NCBI GenBank assembly: GCA_011037195.1 | Contig: JAAEAF010006799.1 | Span: 1 to 64,000, forward strand | Source of the DNA: Triatoma infestans | Lineage: Eukaryota > Arthropoda > Insecta > Hemiptera > Reduviidae | Reading direction: 5' to 3' | Length of the DNA stretch: 64,000 nucleotides | In this document: positions 21,656 through 32,841 of the stretch, piece by piece | Position numbering within the stretch: the first letter of the stretch is position 1 | How the letters are laid out: every line of letters starts with the position of its first letter | Program-made: the position numbers and the translations under genes | The notes under the pieces: model-generated | The model's input: the letters and a program-made list of their open reading frames with translations, nothing else | What the model was told of the DNA's origin: nothing | The model's database searches: none

Positions 21656-22431
21656 AAAAATATCTGGGCGAATAATATGCCAAGAATTATCTTAATAGAA
21701 AAAATATAAATAAATATTTGAATTTTATTAATATATATTAATATAATCAATATATTCATTTATTTCTAGCTTAAAAATGGAGGGTACGCTTTTTTTTTTC
21801 AATTATAATGTACATGTAAGTAATTTTTTCAGTTTTTGTGATTTTCTCCATAAAAACCCCGAAGAATTTTATTAAATTTGGTATACTAACTATATAGTTT
21901 GTCAATTACAATTTTGAAAACTGGAGTAAGAGAAAGTTGTGTCAGTGTTTCACACCAGATTTTTTTTGTTTTGTTTTCTAATTAATAAAGTAACTAATTA
22001 AAATTAGTATATTTGTAAGTTATAAAAATTGCCGCCAGATAACAGCATCTACTGAGAAATCAATTTTATTTATGGTTATATAGTTTGCCACTACTTCCAA
22101 AGATTGAGTCCATTACGCTACCCACTTCCAGTCCCTTCGCAAAGTCGCATTTTAAACTATTGAAAAATTGTTTACATCACGGACAGCGCTGTGATCGGAT
22201 GGTAAATTTTGGAACTACAATTCTGTATATCTAGAAGCTTATGCTTTCTAGCGGCAATTATATGAACTATTACAAATGCTAGATTAAGTAAGTGCTGTTA
22301 CCTGGCGGTTAATTCAATAACGTTAATTTTATTCGTTTTTAACTATTTTTTTTTTTTTTATTTCAACTAAAATGTAAAATTGGATTTTTTTTTGTTTGTT
22401 TTATAAGAATACACTCCTAATTTTTTAGTAT
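21656..22431. repeat. Direct repeat, right copy
   Basis: Second copy of the 19188-19935 unit, with about 20 extra bases around 22090-22130 and other indels in its second half. It continues past the point where the LINE begins in the left copy (TTTTTTAGTATAAAC), showing the pre-insertion sequence there. Confidence 0.88.
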
Positions 22432-23513
22432 AAACTTCATCTCCAACAATTACATTCTTAAAGCAGTTTGAAAAAAAAAATTATATTTGTTCCTTAGCTC
22501 TATCTTTTTTTATGTCTTTTATTAATGAATCAATTATGTGTTAAAGGGGGCTAATTGTGACTCTAAAATTAATCAAGTATTTTCTCTCTTAAGTTACAGA
22601 TATTTATTATATTTAATACATATTTAAAATATTCTTCCAAATAATTGTGAAGGGTGTTCTATCCTGTACTTAAATTGTCCTCCAAATTGCCGTCACAAGT
22701 ACTGCTACTGGATTGATAGAGAGCTTGCTATCATACAACACAACCTTATTTAGTTAAATAGTATAATCCTCACCTTCTTTATTTATCTGTAATACATGTC
22801 CACTAACCGTTTATTTGCAAATGAATTATACTAGATGCAATAAAGGAATGAAGGATGATTGTTTTATACCAGATTTCTTTTTCCTAAATCGCGGCAGTAT
22901 ACTAAATAAATTTAGTATACTCAAATCTAGTCTAATCTAGATATACTCTATCAGTCAAATCTAGTCTATAAAGGAAAATGCAGACTCTGTCAACAGAACA
23001 TCATTTTTATTAGGAACATAATTTTTTTTGTACAACCTTTATTTGAATCTTATTTTTCGCATTATTTGTTCGTCTCAAAAGTTTTATTTTCAGGACTTCA
23101 TCAGTTGTCAGTTATTTCAGTGGTACTTTAGAGAAAAGATATTGCTAATCAGTTATTTTAGTGATACCTTGGAGAAAAGCATATTGCTGTTCTTCCCCCC
23201 AGAAAAATGTGGCAAATAAAAGTGATAAGAATTTATGTGTAGAAAGTATTCAACGTTCAAAGAAAATCGTTGCAGCCAATTTCGAGAAAATCACGAAAAA
23301 GTAGAAAACAAAAAATTCAGTAAATTCACACTGTCGGATGGATTTGCCGTGTGTGCAATCCAAAAACGTAAATTCTGGCAAATTGATAAACTGGTTTTGT
23401 TCTTAATTTGTTTGCAAAGTTCAGCCTTTGCCCTTCTATGGCTAGTTGCAGCGCTCGCTCTAGCGGTTACGTCGCGCCGGACAAAAAGACAAATTGCCGC
23501 CCCTTCATATATA
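22432..23513. other. AT-rich stretch with a short tandem duplication, no gene
   Basis: A unit of about 40 bases (CAGTTATTTCAGTGGTAC and the following AGAGAAAAG) is doubled at about 23107-23190 with mismatches. An ORF near 23235-23615 is not recognisable and runs across the Tc1 border. Nothing else seen. Confidence 0.4.
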
Positions 23514-23688
23514 TACACTACCGACCAGAAGTTTGGGTCAGTAAAAAAATTTAGTTATTTACTAAAATTCTTTAAAGAAAAATATAGTTACATTGTAATA
23601 AGAATTTTCCAGTAACGTGATTTATGCATAATACCTCCCCCATTTAAATGGCACCTTTTAAAATAAATATTTTATTAACATAATATAC

Positions 23689-24197
23689 CTCGAAGGATAC
23701 CTTTATTTACTCGGAGCCCTTCTGCGGTTGCCCAGGAGCCTCATTCACGCTTCTAATAGAAGACCTGCATCTGCGATGGTGGGAAAGAATGCCAGGGCAG
23801 AGGCAGGCTGAATTCTTTGTTAATACATTTACCTACATTCACCAGGGATCTACAGAGCCATAGCCGAAGAGATATAAGAATAATAGAGGGTCTATTACCA
23901 AGGCATTGCAGGCGGCTGAATAGGCACATACACCATTTACTACTAGCAGACAACGCGTTATGCGAGGAGGAAACCCCGGCACAGGTCCTTTCTGAGTGTG
24001 TAGGTCTGGCGAGGACAAGGTTTCTTCAACTGGGGACTAGCAATCCCGTAGCCTCGAGCTTCATTACGGAGCCCCTTTCAGCTTTACTAGGCCTGATTAA
24101 GAGGGCGAAGCTGAGGGGTGTCATACCCAGGGAACCCACAATAGACCTCTCAATGAAGGTCGCAGTGGAATTAGGCGTGGCCCTCCTCCATCCAATC
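23689..24197 (+). mobile_element. 5'-truncated LINE end inserted in Tc1
   Basis: The 13-base repeat TAACATAATATAC flanks it exactly (23676-23688 and 24198-24210). Its reading (GLLPRHCRRLNRHIHHL, then NALCEEETPAQVLSECVGLA) is the C-terminal region of R1/Jockey/I-type LINEs, where a histidine/cysteine knuckle follows RNase H. The reading stays open to the last base, and the stop codon TAA is supplied by the target duplication, so the copy has no 3' untranslated region or A tail. Confidence 0.85.
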
Positions 24198-24479
24198 TAA
24201 CATAATATACACTTTGCCCTTTGAGAAACAATTTACTTCTTGGATTTGTTAGTAATTCACAGAGAATAATTTCAAATTATTGATTCTGTTTATATATTAG
24301 GACTTTGCATTGTTTTCAACAAATCATTATTTACTTACTTTTTATTCTATTTCATTCAATTGGGATTAGTTCAGTCCTTGAGCTTACGAGTATATCTTTT
24401 TGCGTTTACGATTATATCTTCACGGTTACGAGTACATCTTATTGCAACGTTGATTTTTCCTCTTTTCAATTAATACGAA

Positions 24480-25481
24480 ATGGGCAATGTTAAAGAACTG
24501 AGTGTTGCTACCAGAAGTTCCATTTGAGCTTTACATGAAATAGGGAAATCAGAACGAAAAATAACGACTGAACAGAAAATTTCAAAAAATGGTGTTCAAC
24601 GTGTTATCAAACGGTTTAAAAATATGGTGATCATGAAGATTTACACCGCTTCGGGAGACCAAAATCAACAACCACAGATGAGGATAAGTTCATTATTTTA
24701 TGAAGTAGAAGAAACAGACGACTCACAGCTCCAGAAATCAAAGGGGAAGTTATTAAAACAAGTTCGACGCCAATTTCTGTCTCAACTGTTCAAAGGCGAC
24801 TTCGTCAAGCGGACTTAATGCAACGCTGAAACCATTATTAAAGGGTGCAAACAAGAAGAAACGTTCAGAGTTGGCTTGATGTCTAGACTTCACAGTGAAA
24901 GGTTGGAGGAACCTTTCTGCTCAGAAAAACTACATCCACCATGCATAATACCCACCGTTATGCACGGAGGAGGCTCGGTGATGGTATAGGGATGTTTTTC
25001 AGGCTATGGAATAGGTGATCTCGTCCGTATTGACAGGATAATGAAAAAAGAAAATTATAAAAGCATTTTAGAAAATCACATCTTACCCTGCGGTCAGCGA
25101 TTGATTGAGGAAAAAATCATTATGCAACAGGACAATGACCCTAAAAATACTTCCAAATTAAGTAGACAATACCTTAAGGAAAAAGAAGATGAAAAATATG
25201 TGTCAATATATTCCAAAATATGTGTCCTCGCAATCCCTGCTTGAACCCAACTTTTGTGGGATGATCTAGATGGAAAAGTCCGTATCAAGTGCCCTAACTC
25301 TCCAGATGTTCTGTGGCAGATACTGTACAGTGTGTGAAGTAATATTGAATTCGAAACAATCAATAAACTAACTGAGAGAATGCCTAGAATTATAAGAGAA
25401 GTAATTAAGTGGAGCAGTGTTCACTTTGATGAAAAAGCCGTTAAGTCGAAATTTATTTTTGGAAAGATTTACACTTTGTAA
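24480..25481 (+). pseudogene. Tc1 transposase, inactivated
   Basis: From ATG at 24480 the reading MGNVKELSVATR continues to a helix-turn-helix (KNGVQRVIKRF) and the GRP linker (SGRPKSTT in a shifted frame). ENYKSILENHILP and the catalytic motif QQDNDPKNTSK (second Asp) follow. The third acidic region LLWDDLDGKVR comes after a small deletion where families have NPIEN. Length about 1.0 kb agrees with the roughly 340 codons of Tc1 transposases. Several frameshifts and stops (for example after ATRSSI) make it non-functional. Confidence 0.85.
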
Positions 25482-25640
25482 TGAATTTGTTATCGCTTAT
25501 ATTATTGTATATAGATTAAATATAACATTTTTGAATTACTGACATTTTATTTCATTCATAACAAATCATTAATTTAACAAAAATAAATATAATATATTTT
25601 CATTCTAGGAGGTCCAAACTTTTTACCAGCAGTCTATTTA

Positions 25641-26237
25641 TTACTTTCTCTTACTCCTAGTAAGAGGAAGTATTGTAATCGTGTCAAATTTTTTATATCG
25701 AGTTTTCACCGGAAATATCTGTTTTGAGGTCCCCTTAGTCCAAAAAAGTGGTTTTTAGCAAATGATCTGTGTGTGTATGAGTCTGTGTGTGTGTGTATGT
25801 GTGTGTGTGTGTGTGTATGTATGTGAACAGCATCAAAAACGAAAAATCGTAGAAAGTTCAAACTTGATATTCCGTTTAGGTATCACCATGGGATCTGACA
25901 GTATGTTATCTGTCAAAATTCCACAATCGTAACTACTACTTTACTAATTGGTTTTTTTACTTTTTTGCGATTTTCTTAAAAATGGCTTCGAAGATTATCT
26001 TGAAACAATATACATAAACTACGCATACAAAGATCTACAACTTTTACTTAAAACATTTCTCTAGGAACATTCATTTAAGGGCACTTTTAGGGAAAGGGTG
26101 GGGTTTTTTAAGTTTTCGACGAATTTCATTAAATTTGTTATACTAACTATAACATTTGTCAATTATAATTTTGAGAACTAGAGTACTAGAAAGTTGTGTG
26201 AGTGTTTCACACCTGATTTTTTTTTTTTTTTTTTTTT
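25641..26237 (+). mobile_element. Helentron-like non-autonomous element, copy D
   Basis: It starts TTACTTTCTCTTACTCC followed by AGTAAGAGGAAG and carries a GT-rich microsatellite at 25768-25826. It ends with the hairpin GTGTGAGTGTTTCACAC (26196-26212), CTGA and a T run. Comparison with the sister locus at 33484 (GTTTATATTTTTTTAAGG) shows that uninterrupted site and places the insertion in a T-rich target. Confidence 0.78.
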
Positions 26238-26314
26238 TAAGGAAGTCTATGCATGATCAAACACAAGCTGAAGCAGCACTCAGTTTGCGTGCTAATGCTA
26301 TTCTGTTCAGAGAA

Positions 26315-26898
26315 TAATAAATAATAATAACCAGTCTTTATTAAAATTTTTAACAATACATTGGCATATAATAAATCCTGATTACAGACATACTCATGGT
26401 CGTATGACCGTCTGAGGAAGTTGTTGTACATAAATTAGATTGCAATATAAAAAGTATCAATGCATAGATCCAAAATAAAGTAAAAATATAGCAAAATATA
26501 GTAAAAATAAAGTAAAAAATACAGTAACAAGCAAAATTCAGGATACAATATGAACACACATCTAGTGACTATAGACCATACAATTAAACAATATTAAATT
26601 AAATAAATAAAAATACAATTAAATAAAAATACAAATATACGTGTCAAGAATAGAGTAGGATTCGAATTGCACAATAGTAATTAAATTCAGTCACCAGGCT
26701 GTATCTGTAGGACCAGGCAATACAATATGTCTTAACATAAACATAATAATATGTTTACAATAAGATACCAGGCTCAACCATTTCCTTTCATTAGATAATA
26801 TATCCATAAATCCAGCAAAATCCAACTGCTGTGTTAAAATGTGGAACCCTAAAAGGTTCAAAATAGTGATGGACAGGGCTTGAAGACAAGATAGCATT
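26315..26898 (-). mobile_element. 5'-truncated LINE, 3' end with AAT tail
   Basis: Flanked by TTCAGAGAA (26306-26314 and 26899-26907). The sister locus at about 33560 has a single TTCAGACAA, giving the empty site. On the minus strand the insert begins with a short C-terminal reading (LQALSITILNLLGFHILTQQ, ending PGPTDTAW and stop) and ends in a TTATTATT-type tail at its left edge. The family is not identifiable from so short a coding part. Confidence 0.8.
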
Positions 26899-27039
26899 TT
26901 CAGAGAAGTATATGCTTGTTCAAACAAGTTCAAGCATCGTCCTTTACAAATTCTGCGATAATTTTTCAATAATAGTGTAAATACTTTTAGTTTTAAGACA
27001 TAAACAATATAAATACGCTAGATAACAAAAAAGGTTACA

Positions 27040-27933
27040 TGAACGTTTGGGACGAAAAAATCGCTTCAACAGGTTGGAAATTTGTTACAACAGGTTAACA
27101 ATGGACAGTTCAGTAGGTAATATACCGACTTCAAAAACTGGGTTTTGCAAATAAAGGAGTACTTTGCTGACCTCAGATTTAGCTGGCTGTGGATAGAGCA
27201 GGATGCCGGATTGATTGAAAAAAAAAAAAAAAATTCTGGATTGTTTACGAGATAAGTTGATCCGTTTGGACCTGGAGAGGACTGCCAAGTGTTCCTACAG
27301 TACCGTGTACTTTATGCTCGTTAATAAGCATGGAAGTCAGGACTATTTATCGCATAGTGTACCATTAGATATAATTAGAGTTGTGTCCCAATTAAGGATA
27401 TCATCCGAAAAAAGGTTAATTGCGTACAGTAAGGGTGTTAAGTATGAGGTAAACTTAGAGTCAACTTGTGCTCTCTATAACTTTACTCAGGAATTCTCAG
27501 CTCACCTGTTTATTGAATGTCCTGCATTTTCTTTGTATAGAGAGAGATATTTATGCAAATATTACCCATTAGCTGCGACGAGTATTTTCTCTATAAAAAA
27601 TAAGAATCATTTATTTGATGTGTATAATTTTATAATTAACAGTTTAAAATTGAGAGAGTTTCTTTTAGATTTTTAATGTATACCTTTTAATTTATATCTG
27701 TTTTATTTGGCTTTTGCCTTTATTGATATTGTCAAATTAAACAAATTTTACTTTATTAATTTTTATTTTACTGTTCATTTTGTTCATTCATTTTGTTTTA
27801 TGTTGATTTCTTCGATTTGTATTTCTGCTAATTAATGATGTAAATAGTCTGTATGTCAAACCACTCTCCGTCTGTCATGTACCAGTGTGTATTGTATAGG
27901 TGTAAAATAAATAAATAATAATAATAAAATAAA
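27040..27933 (+). mobile_element. L2/CR1-like LINE C-terminus
   Basis: A plus-strand reading (27215-27676) has LRDKLIRLDLERTAKCSYS, then VVSQLRISSEKRLIAYSKG, CALYNFTQEFSAHLFIECP and LYRERYL. The QLR...Y.....C..C......HL...CP...R pattern is the terminal zinc region of L2/CR1-like LINEs; the second Cys has become Tyr. About 230 bases of 3' untranslated sequence end in AAATAAATAAATAATAAT (27907 on). The upstream part is broken by a poly(A) at 27216-27232. Degenerate. Confidence 0.7.
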
Positions 27934-27989
27934 AAACTCTTGAAATATTAAATAACACTTTTAAACCAGGTTGTAACTCCAGCCACAAT

Positions 27990-28371
27990 AGAAGAATATG
28001 ATTCTATATAGTGGAAAAGTAAACATTCGCCGCCACACACCAATAAATCTCATAAATATGGTATTAGAAATGTATAAATTATGTACTGTCGATCGTTATA
28101 TAGTAAATGTAGTAGTACATGCTGAAAAAAATAAAAAAGTATCTGGTCTGGGTCATTCTGAACTTATTGTATTGTATTGTATCTGAACATTTAGAGTCAC
28201 TTACATAATGAGGAAAAAGAAGGGGTCATTATCTTTTTGCTGATAATTTCTATATTTTTCTTTGGCAAAGAAGCTTTATGAAGAAAAAATAGTATATTGT
28301 GGTACTCTTCGAGCTAATCGCAAAGGTATTTCACAAAATTTTCAAAAAAAAATTGAAAAAGGCAGGCTATA
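27990..28371 (+). pseudogene. piggyBac-type transposase fragment
   Basis: Around 28225-28371 the plus strand reads GHYLFADNFYI, then LAKKLYEEKIVYCGTLRANR and KGISQNFQKK. The DNFY motif holds the second catalytic Asp, and CGT(L/I)RANRKG is the following conserved block. An upstream reading (MILYSGKVNIRRH, 27998) fits the strand just before it, with a disrupted linker. The family differs from the 15 kb relic. It abuts gypsy sequence at about 28372. Confidence 0.68.
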
Positions 28372-30269
28372 TTTAGCGTTCTAGACTTGAAAAATGGCTA
28401 TCATCATATAGAGTTAGATGAACGATCTGCAGATCTCTGCACGTTTGGTACTATATTTGGGAAATATAGATTTCAGAGAATGCCATTTGGCATAAAATCG
28501 GCTTCAGAAATTTGTCAACGCCATGTAACAAGATTATTTGGTGATATTCCAGGTGTATGTATTTATTTTGACGACTTATTGGTATCAGGAGCCTCTGAGA
28601 GGAAACATGACGATGCACCTAAGCAAAGGCTCGGAAATATAATATTAGATTCAATAGCTTAAAAATCCATATAAGGAATCTGTGCGCTATCTAGGTCAGA
28701 TATTTTCGAAAAACGGTATTGCCATTGATGAAAAATATATTGACGCTATCCGGTATCTACCTGAACCAAAAAATAAATTGAAAGCTTTGAGGGTCTTAGG
28801 CATAGTTAATACGTTTCAAAATTCGTACCATGTTTGTTTGACATATCTACGGCAGTTAACAAAAAACGAGTCGCAGTGGGTATGGGGAATCGAAGAAAAA
28901 GACTCGTTTGAAGCACTTAAGGATGCTACCATCAACGCACCTATTTTAGCATACTTTGATCCTAAAAAATTGTCTGGAGTTCATGTAGATGCCTCTAATG
29001 GGGGTGCCTTTTTCAAGAAGGACAACCAATAGCATTTGTATCCCGCTCATTAACACCTACAGAGCAGAAATACGCCATAATTGAGAACGAGTTTCTGGCT
29101 ATTCACTTTGGGGTAAAAAAATGTCATCAGTTCATATATGGGAAAAATTTCTAGTTAAAACTGATCATAAACCTTTAGTGAACATATGCGATAAAGATAT
29201 GGGTAGTTTAAGTCCCAGATTACAAAGGATAAGATTAAAGTTATTGGATTATGAATTTGATGTTCAGTATAAACCAGATAGGGAAATGCCAGATGCATTG
29301 TCTAGATTAAAACAAGAAACAAGTGAAGCAGTTACTGATATGGTATTCGTAGTGCACTCCTTTATGAAGTCTCTTCCCATATCAACCAGATAGAGAAAAA
29401 GATTTTTAAATGCTATGAATGAAGATATAGTGATGATAAAATTGAAGGAATTTATAAAAACTGGATGGCCAAACAAAGTTCAAGGGGAATTAGCCAGGTA
29501 CCCTCTTGATGAGATTACGAGTTATGAAGGGTTGTTAGTTTGGAATAATAGGATTGTTGTTCCTCAAATACTGCGACATGAAATGCTTGAAATTTTGCAT
29601 ACAAGCCATGTAGGTACAGAAAAATCGAAGGAAAGGGCTAAGCAAACTATAATCTGGCCACAAATATATATGGACATAGAAGAATTTATAAAAAATTGCC
29701 AAGTTTGGCAAAAATGTGCCAACAAAAATGTTAAACAGCCATTATTAAGTCACCCGATCCCCTGGCAAAGAGTGTTTGTTGATATAATGTCTTACGATTC
29801 TCGTGACTATCTAGTAGTCGTTGATGCTTGTTCCAAATCGATAGAATTAGTTTCCCTAAAATCCAAATCATCAAAAGATGTTATACTAAATTTGAAATCC
29901 ATATTTCCCAAGTTTGGTATTCCGGAAATAATGATTTGCAACAACATCCCATTCGCGTCATCTGACTTGAATGAGTTTTCAAAGGCTTATTGTTTTGACA
30001 TTGTTACCAGAAGCCCTAATTATGCCCAGTCTAATACTTTGCAGAAAGAGGAGTGGGGATAGTAAAAAGTATTTCTAAAACCAAAGTGATTTATTCTTGG
30101 CTTTGTTGGAGTATAGAAATACGCATTAAAACACTTGAAGCTGTCGCCCTCTCAACTGCTGATGAACAGGACATGCAGGACAAGACTACCTTCGGCGATG
30201 GGCAGCTTGATGCCTAAGATTAACGCAGAAAAGCTTAAGGCAAAACAACTCGTGACTGAGTATTACTAC

Positions 30270-31000
30270 TGTCTGCGCGGCAGACACCCAAGGCGAATTG
30301 GCGAGGGTTAAGGCGAAAGTCAGGAGCGGAAGTAAACGCGGCGAACGGCGAATGTGACGAATTGAAGCTGCAAGAGAAATGATTAGCAAAAAGGCGAGAC
30401 TTACCCTCTTGTTGATGGTGACTGATGACGTCCAGGCGAAGAAATGATAGGCGGAAGGGGGGACAGGAAGTGGTGACGTTTGATGTATGTAGATGTGCTG
30501 CGTGTGTATGGAAGGAGGGAACTCAGGCGCGGGTATAGGGCGTAGAGGGTTCTGTAGAGCGAATGACGCTGAGGTCGGTGTCGCTGACGGCGGTAAGTTC
30601 TGACGATGATGGCGAGGGAAGAAGACTCCTGCGTCTCAAGGAGACCGTAAATAATCAATTCGAAGGCGAAAGGCGCGAATTAAACAAATAGATGTACAGG
30701 CGAGCTATACACAGGCGAACAGACATACAAATAGTGACGTTTAGAGCACCAGAAGAAAACGGCACACACTTAGTACGCGAACGCAAAAGATGAAGTGAAG
30801 CCAGTGGACGGAAACAGGGAGCTAGCCGGCGTAGGAAGTAGGGGGGACTGTGGCCAGATGGCGAAATAGAAATAAGGGATGGAAGAGAGGTTCTGAGAAT
30901 GCATTAGCGGCGAAAATGAGTGCTAAAGGCACGGCCATGCGGATTAGCGCGCACGCACGCTCGGGCGGAAGTGCGCGCGTGAGAGGTAAGGCGTATGACG
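30270..31000. mobile_element. GC-rich solo-LTR-like insert in gypsy integrase
   Basis: ACTAC flanks the 731-base insert (30265-30269 and 31001-31005); removing it restores the integrase reading (TEYYYNRSAKEL context). The insert begins TGTCTGCG and is markedly GC- and CpG-rich against the AT-rich window. It has no ORF I recognise and no terminal inverted repeat. A five-base duplication and a TG start fit a solo LTR, though it ends ATGACG rather than CA. A purine-rich tract at 30838-30850 followed by TGTGG is also reminiscent of a polypurine tract and LTR start, so a partly internal element is possible. Confidence 0.6.
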
Positions 31001-31320
31001 ACTACAATAGAAGTGCCAAAGAATTAGAAGAATTAACTCCTGGATGCGCAGTATTTATAGAATACCCTAATGAAGGAAAGTGGCATTCGGGAGAGATATT
31101 AAAAAAATATGGTGCAGCGCCAAGGTCTTATATCGTCAAAGACCATGAGACGTCGAAAGTTAGAAGAAACAGGAAACAATTAAGGAAAAGAAGATATAGT
31201 CGAGAAGAGGAACCTAAACCACCAATATCAAGAAGTTAACGGGAGAAGAAAGTGCCACAAAAATTGAAAGACTATTTTTTAGAATAATATATATATAAAT
31301 TCTTTTTTAAAGAAAGGGGA

Positions 31321-31465
31321 TGTTATATAATGTAATGAATGATATTGATGTGGGAATTGATCGATTATTGTATGCGGAGTGATGTATGTAAGGTGGTGGA
31401 ATGGAAGGAAGGTTCTATGTAGGCTAGAGACAATAAATGTAATAAAATGTTTTATTTTGTATTCA
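31321..31465 (+). repeat. gypsy 3' LTR
   Basis: It begins TGTTATATAATG directly after the polypurine tract and ends GTATTCA, 145 bases, with an AATAAA signal near 31431. No 5' partner exists in the window. Confidence 0.65.
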
Positions 31466-32420
31466 GTTCTTAAAGACCCTAATTTCTGAAATACAAAACA
31501 ATTCCGGCTCAAATTAACAACATTATTATACTTCCAACACGCAGCTTCCTTAAGGTTTCTTTTAATCTTAATAATTTCTTCCTCTGAATCTACATTTGCA
31601 AAGTTTGTGCCAAACATTTTTCCAACATTAGTTTTATAGGTCCTCTCTTGATTGACAGTGGTGAGAAGGTATAATTTTTTCGGGTATAACTTTTCATTGG
31701 AGGATAAACTTATCGATATTGGAATGTGATCCGAAAAGGATCGAGCCAAAACCTGAAAAATCTTTTATATATTTAAGAAAATCTATTCAAGCATAACAAA
31801 ATGCCGATTACTGAACACCGAACAGCCATTCTTTGCTATATATATTCTTCTTCAGCATCTGTTATTCCATTTAAAATTATCAAATCCTTTTCGGAACACA
31901 AATCCAACAATTTTTCCCCCTTTCAATTAATCTCCGCATCTTTAGGATTTCTGAGACCCTTGAAATTTTTTTCCCATTCTGTTTCTGAAATACATTGTTC
32001 TCTACTACGTCTAGCATTTAGGTAACTCTCATAGCAATCCCATTCATTAAGGATTCTAAGCTTTAAAAAATTTTAACACATTCAATTATCATTTTCATTT
32101 CTAATTGAAAGAACAGCCACTATGATGAACAGCGATCAAGCTGTCCAGAAAAACCTCCGTGTTATGGATAGTTTTAAAGAAAATATTTCGTTCTAACCAT
32201 TCAACTTTTTTATACCCTAAGAGCCATACCATTCATTGCTCTTTCAAACCTTTTAAATTGACTGTTTGCATACAGTTAATAATATAATCACTAAAATAAT
32301 GCATGAAAATAACATTAAACTCTTTAATTAAACTTAAAAAACCATTTATTTCCAATTTTTTCCCCTAAACCCCCTACATTATAAAACAGAATAGTATATT
32401 TGTACAATGTATTACCTTAT
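31466..32420 (-). pseudogene. LINE endonuclease domain remnant
   Basis: On the minus strand, pieces of an apurinic-type endonuclease appear in order from about 32400 (a LFYNVGGL-like start) through NARRSREQCISETEWEKN, KDAEIN and LLDLCSEKDLIILNG (about 31950-31870) to ARSFSDHIPISISL (about 31745). The terminal SDHIPI motif is part of the endonuclease active site. Several frame changes. It could be the 5' part of the L2/CR1-like LINEs seen elsewhere. The gypsy 3' LTR abuts its 3' side. Confidence 0.6.
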
Positions 32421-32841
32421 TATGACAGTAGAAATTGAAAAAGAGCTATAGAGATGCTGGATTCGGTCTGAGCCGAACATGGTTACGTCTGCTCAGGGAA
32501 GGGGATAATAAAAGGAAAGAAAAAAAAATGCTCACCGGTTTTGCAGCACAAATCAGGACTACAGCTTTGGCAACAAGGCAATGGGAAGGAAGACCAAGGC
32601 AGTGCTCAATGGTACCAAGGTTACTAAAGTAAAACCTTCTTCGATTCCGGCTGCTCAGGTAGATCGCAATCTATTATAACATTCTCTACACATCTTTCTT
32701 TTTTACCTGGTCCTAAAGGATTCATAAAAGTATGAACATATCTTTTAGGTGCAGACTGCACGTCTTGTTTTTTGGGTTTAAGTGATTGCAGTGCAAATCT
32801 TCTTCTAAATTCGGCGATGGTCATTTTCTTGTTAACTTGGC
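32421..32841. other. Unassigned sequence beside LINE remnant
   Basis: A minus-strand ORF (32624-32824; MTIAEFRRRFALQSLKPK) could be the end of a LINE ORF1 because it lies just upstream of the endonuclease remnant on the same strand, but I do not recognise it. A plus-strand ORF at 32435-32632 (GFGLSRTWLRLLREGD) is likewise unassigned. Confidence 0.3.

Larger units (their letters stand above)
23516..25634 (+). mobile_element. Tc1-type transposon with a nested LINE fragment
   Basis: The left end CACTACCGACCAGAAGTTTG and the complement of the right end (GACTGCTGGTAAAAAGTTTG) match the usual Tc1 terminus, and each is flanked by TA (23514-23515 and 25635-25636). The transposase relic lies at 24480-25481. 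A 509-base LINE fragment (23689-24197) enlarges the 5' non-coding part. A 3' half of a sister copy is at 32842-33484. Confidence 0.82.
24990..27022. repeat. Segmental duplication, left copy (Tc1 3' half plus flank)
   Basis: The Tc1 3' half, its right TIR and about 0.3 kb of unique flank (AAGGAAGTCTATGCATG, AAGTATATGCTTGTTCAAAC, then TTAAGACATAAACAATATAA and ATACGCTA) recur at 32842-34162. This copy carries a Helentron-like element and a LINE fragment that the other lacks; the other carries a retroposon absent here. Confidence 0.85.
28372..31465 (+). mobile_element. Ty3/gypsy LTR retrotransposon, 5'-truncated, decayed
   Basis: The pol order is conserved. RT comes first (28375-28620: FSVLDLKNGYHHIELDE, KYRFQRMPFGI, VCIYFDDLLV with the YxDD-type box). 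The RT thumb and RNase H follow (28682-29393: VRYLGQIFSKNG, ILAYFDPKK, KTDHKPLV, DALSR). The integrase has a zinc-binding HHCC region (about 29580-29720: HTSHVG, CQVWQKCA) and a core with FVDIM, VVVDACSK and LLEYRNT. The integrase tail resumes at about 31001 (YNRSAKELEELTPG, APRSYIVKD). A purine tract AAGAAAGGGGA precedes the 3' LTR (31321-31465). Gag, protease and the 5' LTR are absent; frames shift near 28660 and 29040. A GC-rich insert splits the integrase at 30270-31000. Confidence 0.85.

Noticed and set aside
19188..22431. LTR retrotransposon with 0.75 kb LTRs around a pol region
   Set aside because: The enclosed ORF is a non-LTR RT and C-terminal zinc region on the minus strand, and the repeats lack TG..CA ends, primer-binding site and polypurine tract.
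30401..30658. Minus-strand ORFs in the GC-rich insert
   Set aside because: Long frames are expected by chance in GC-rich DNA; composition is low-complexity (His, Arg, Ser rich) with no motif.
31279..31749. 156-residue minus-strand ORF as a gene
   Set aside because: It is a chance fusion of LINE endonuclease text (SDHIPI) with the complement of the gypsy LTR.
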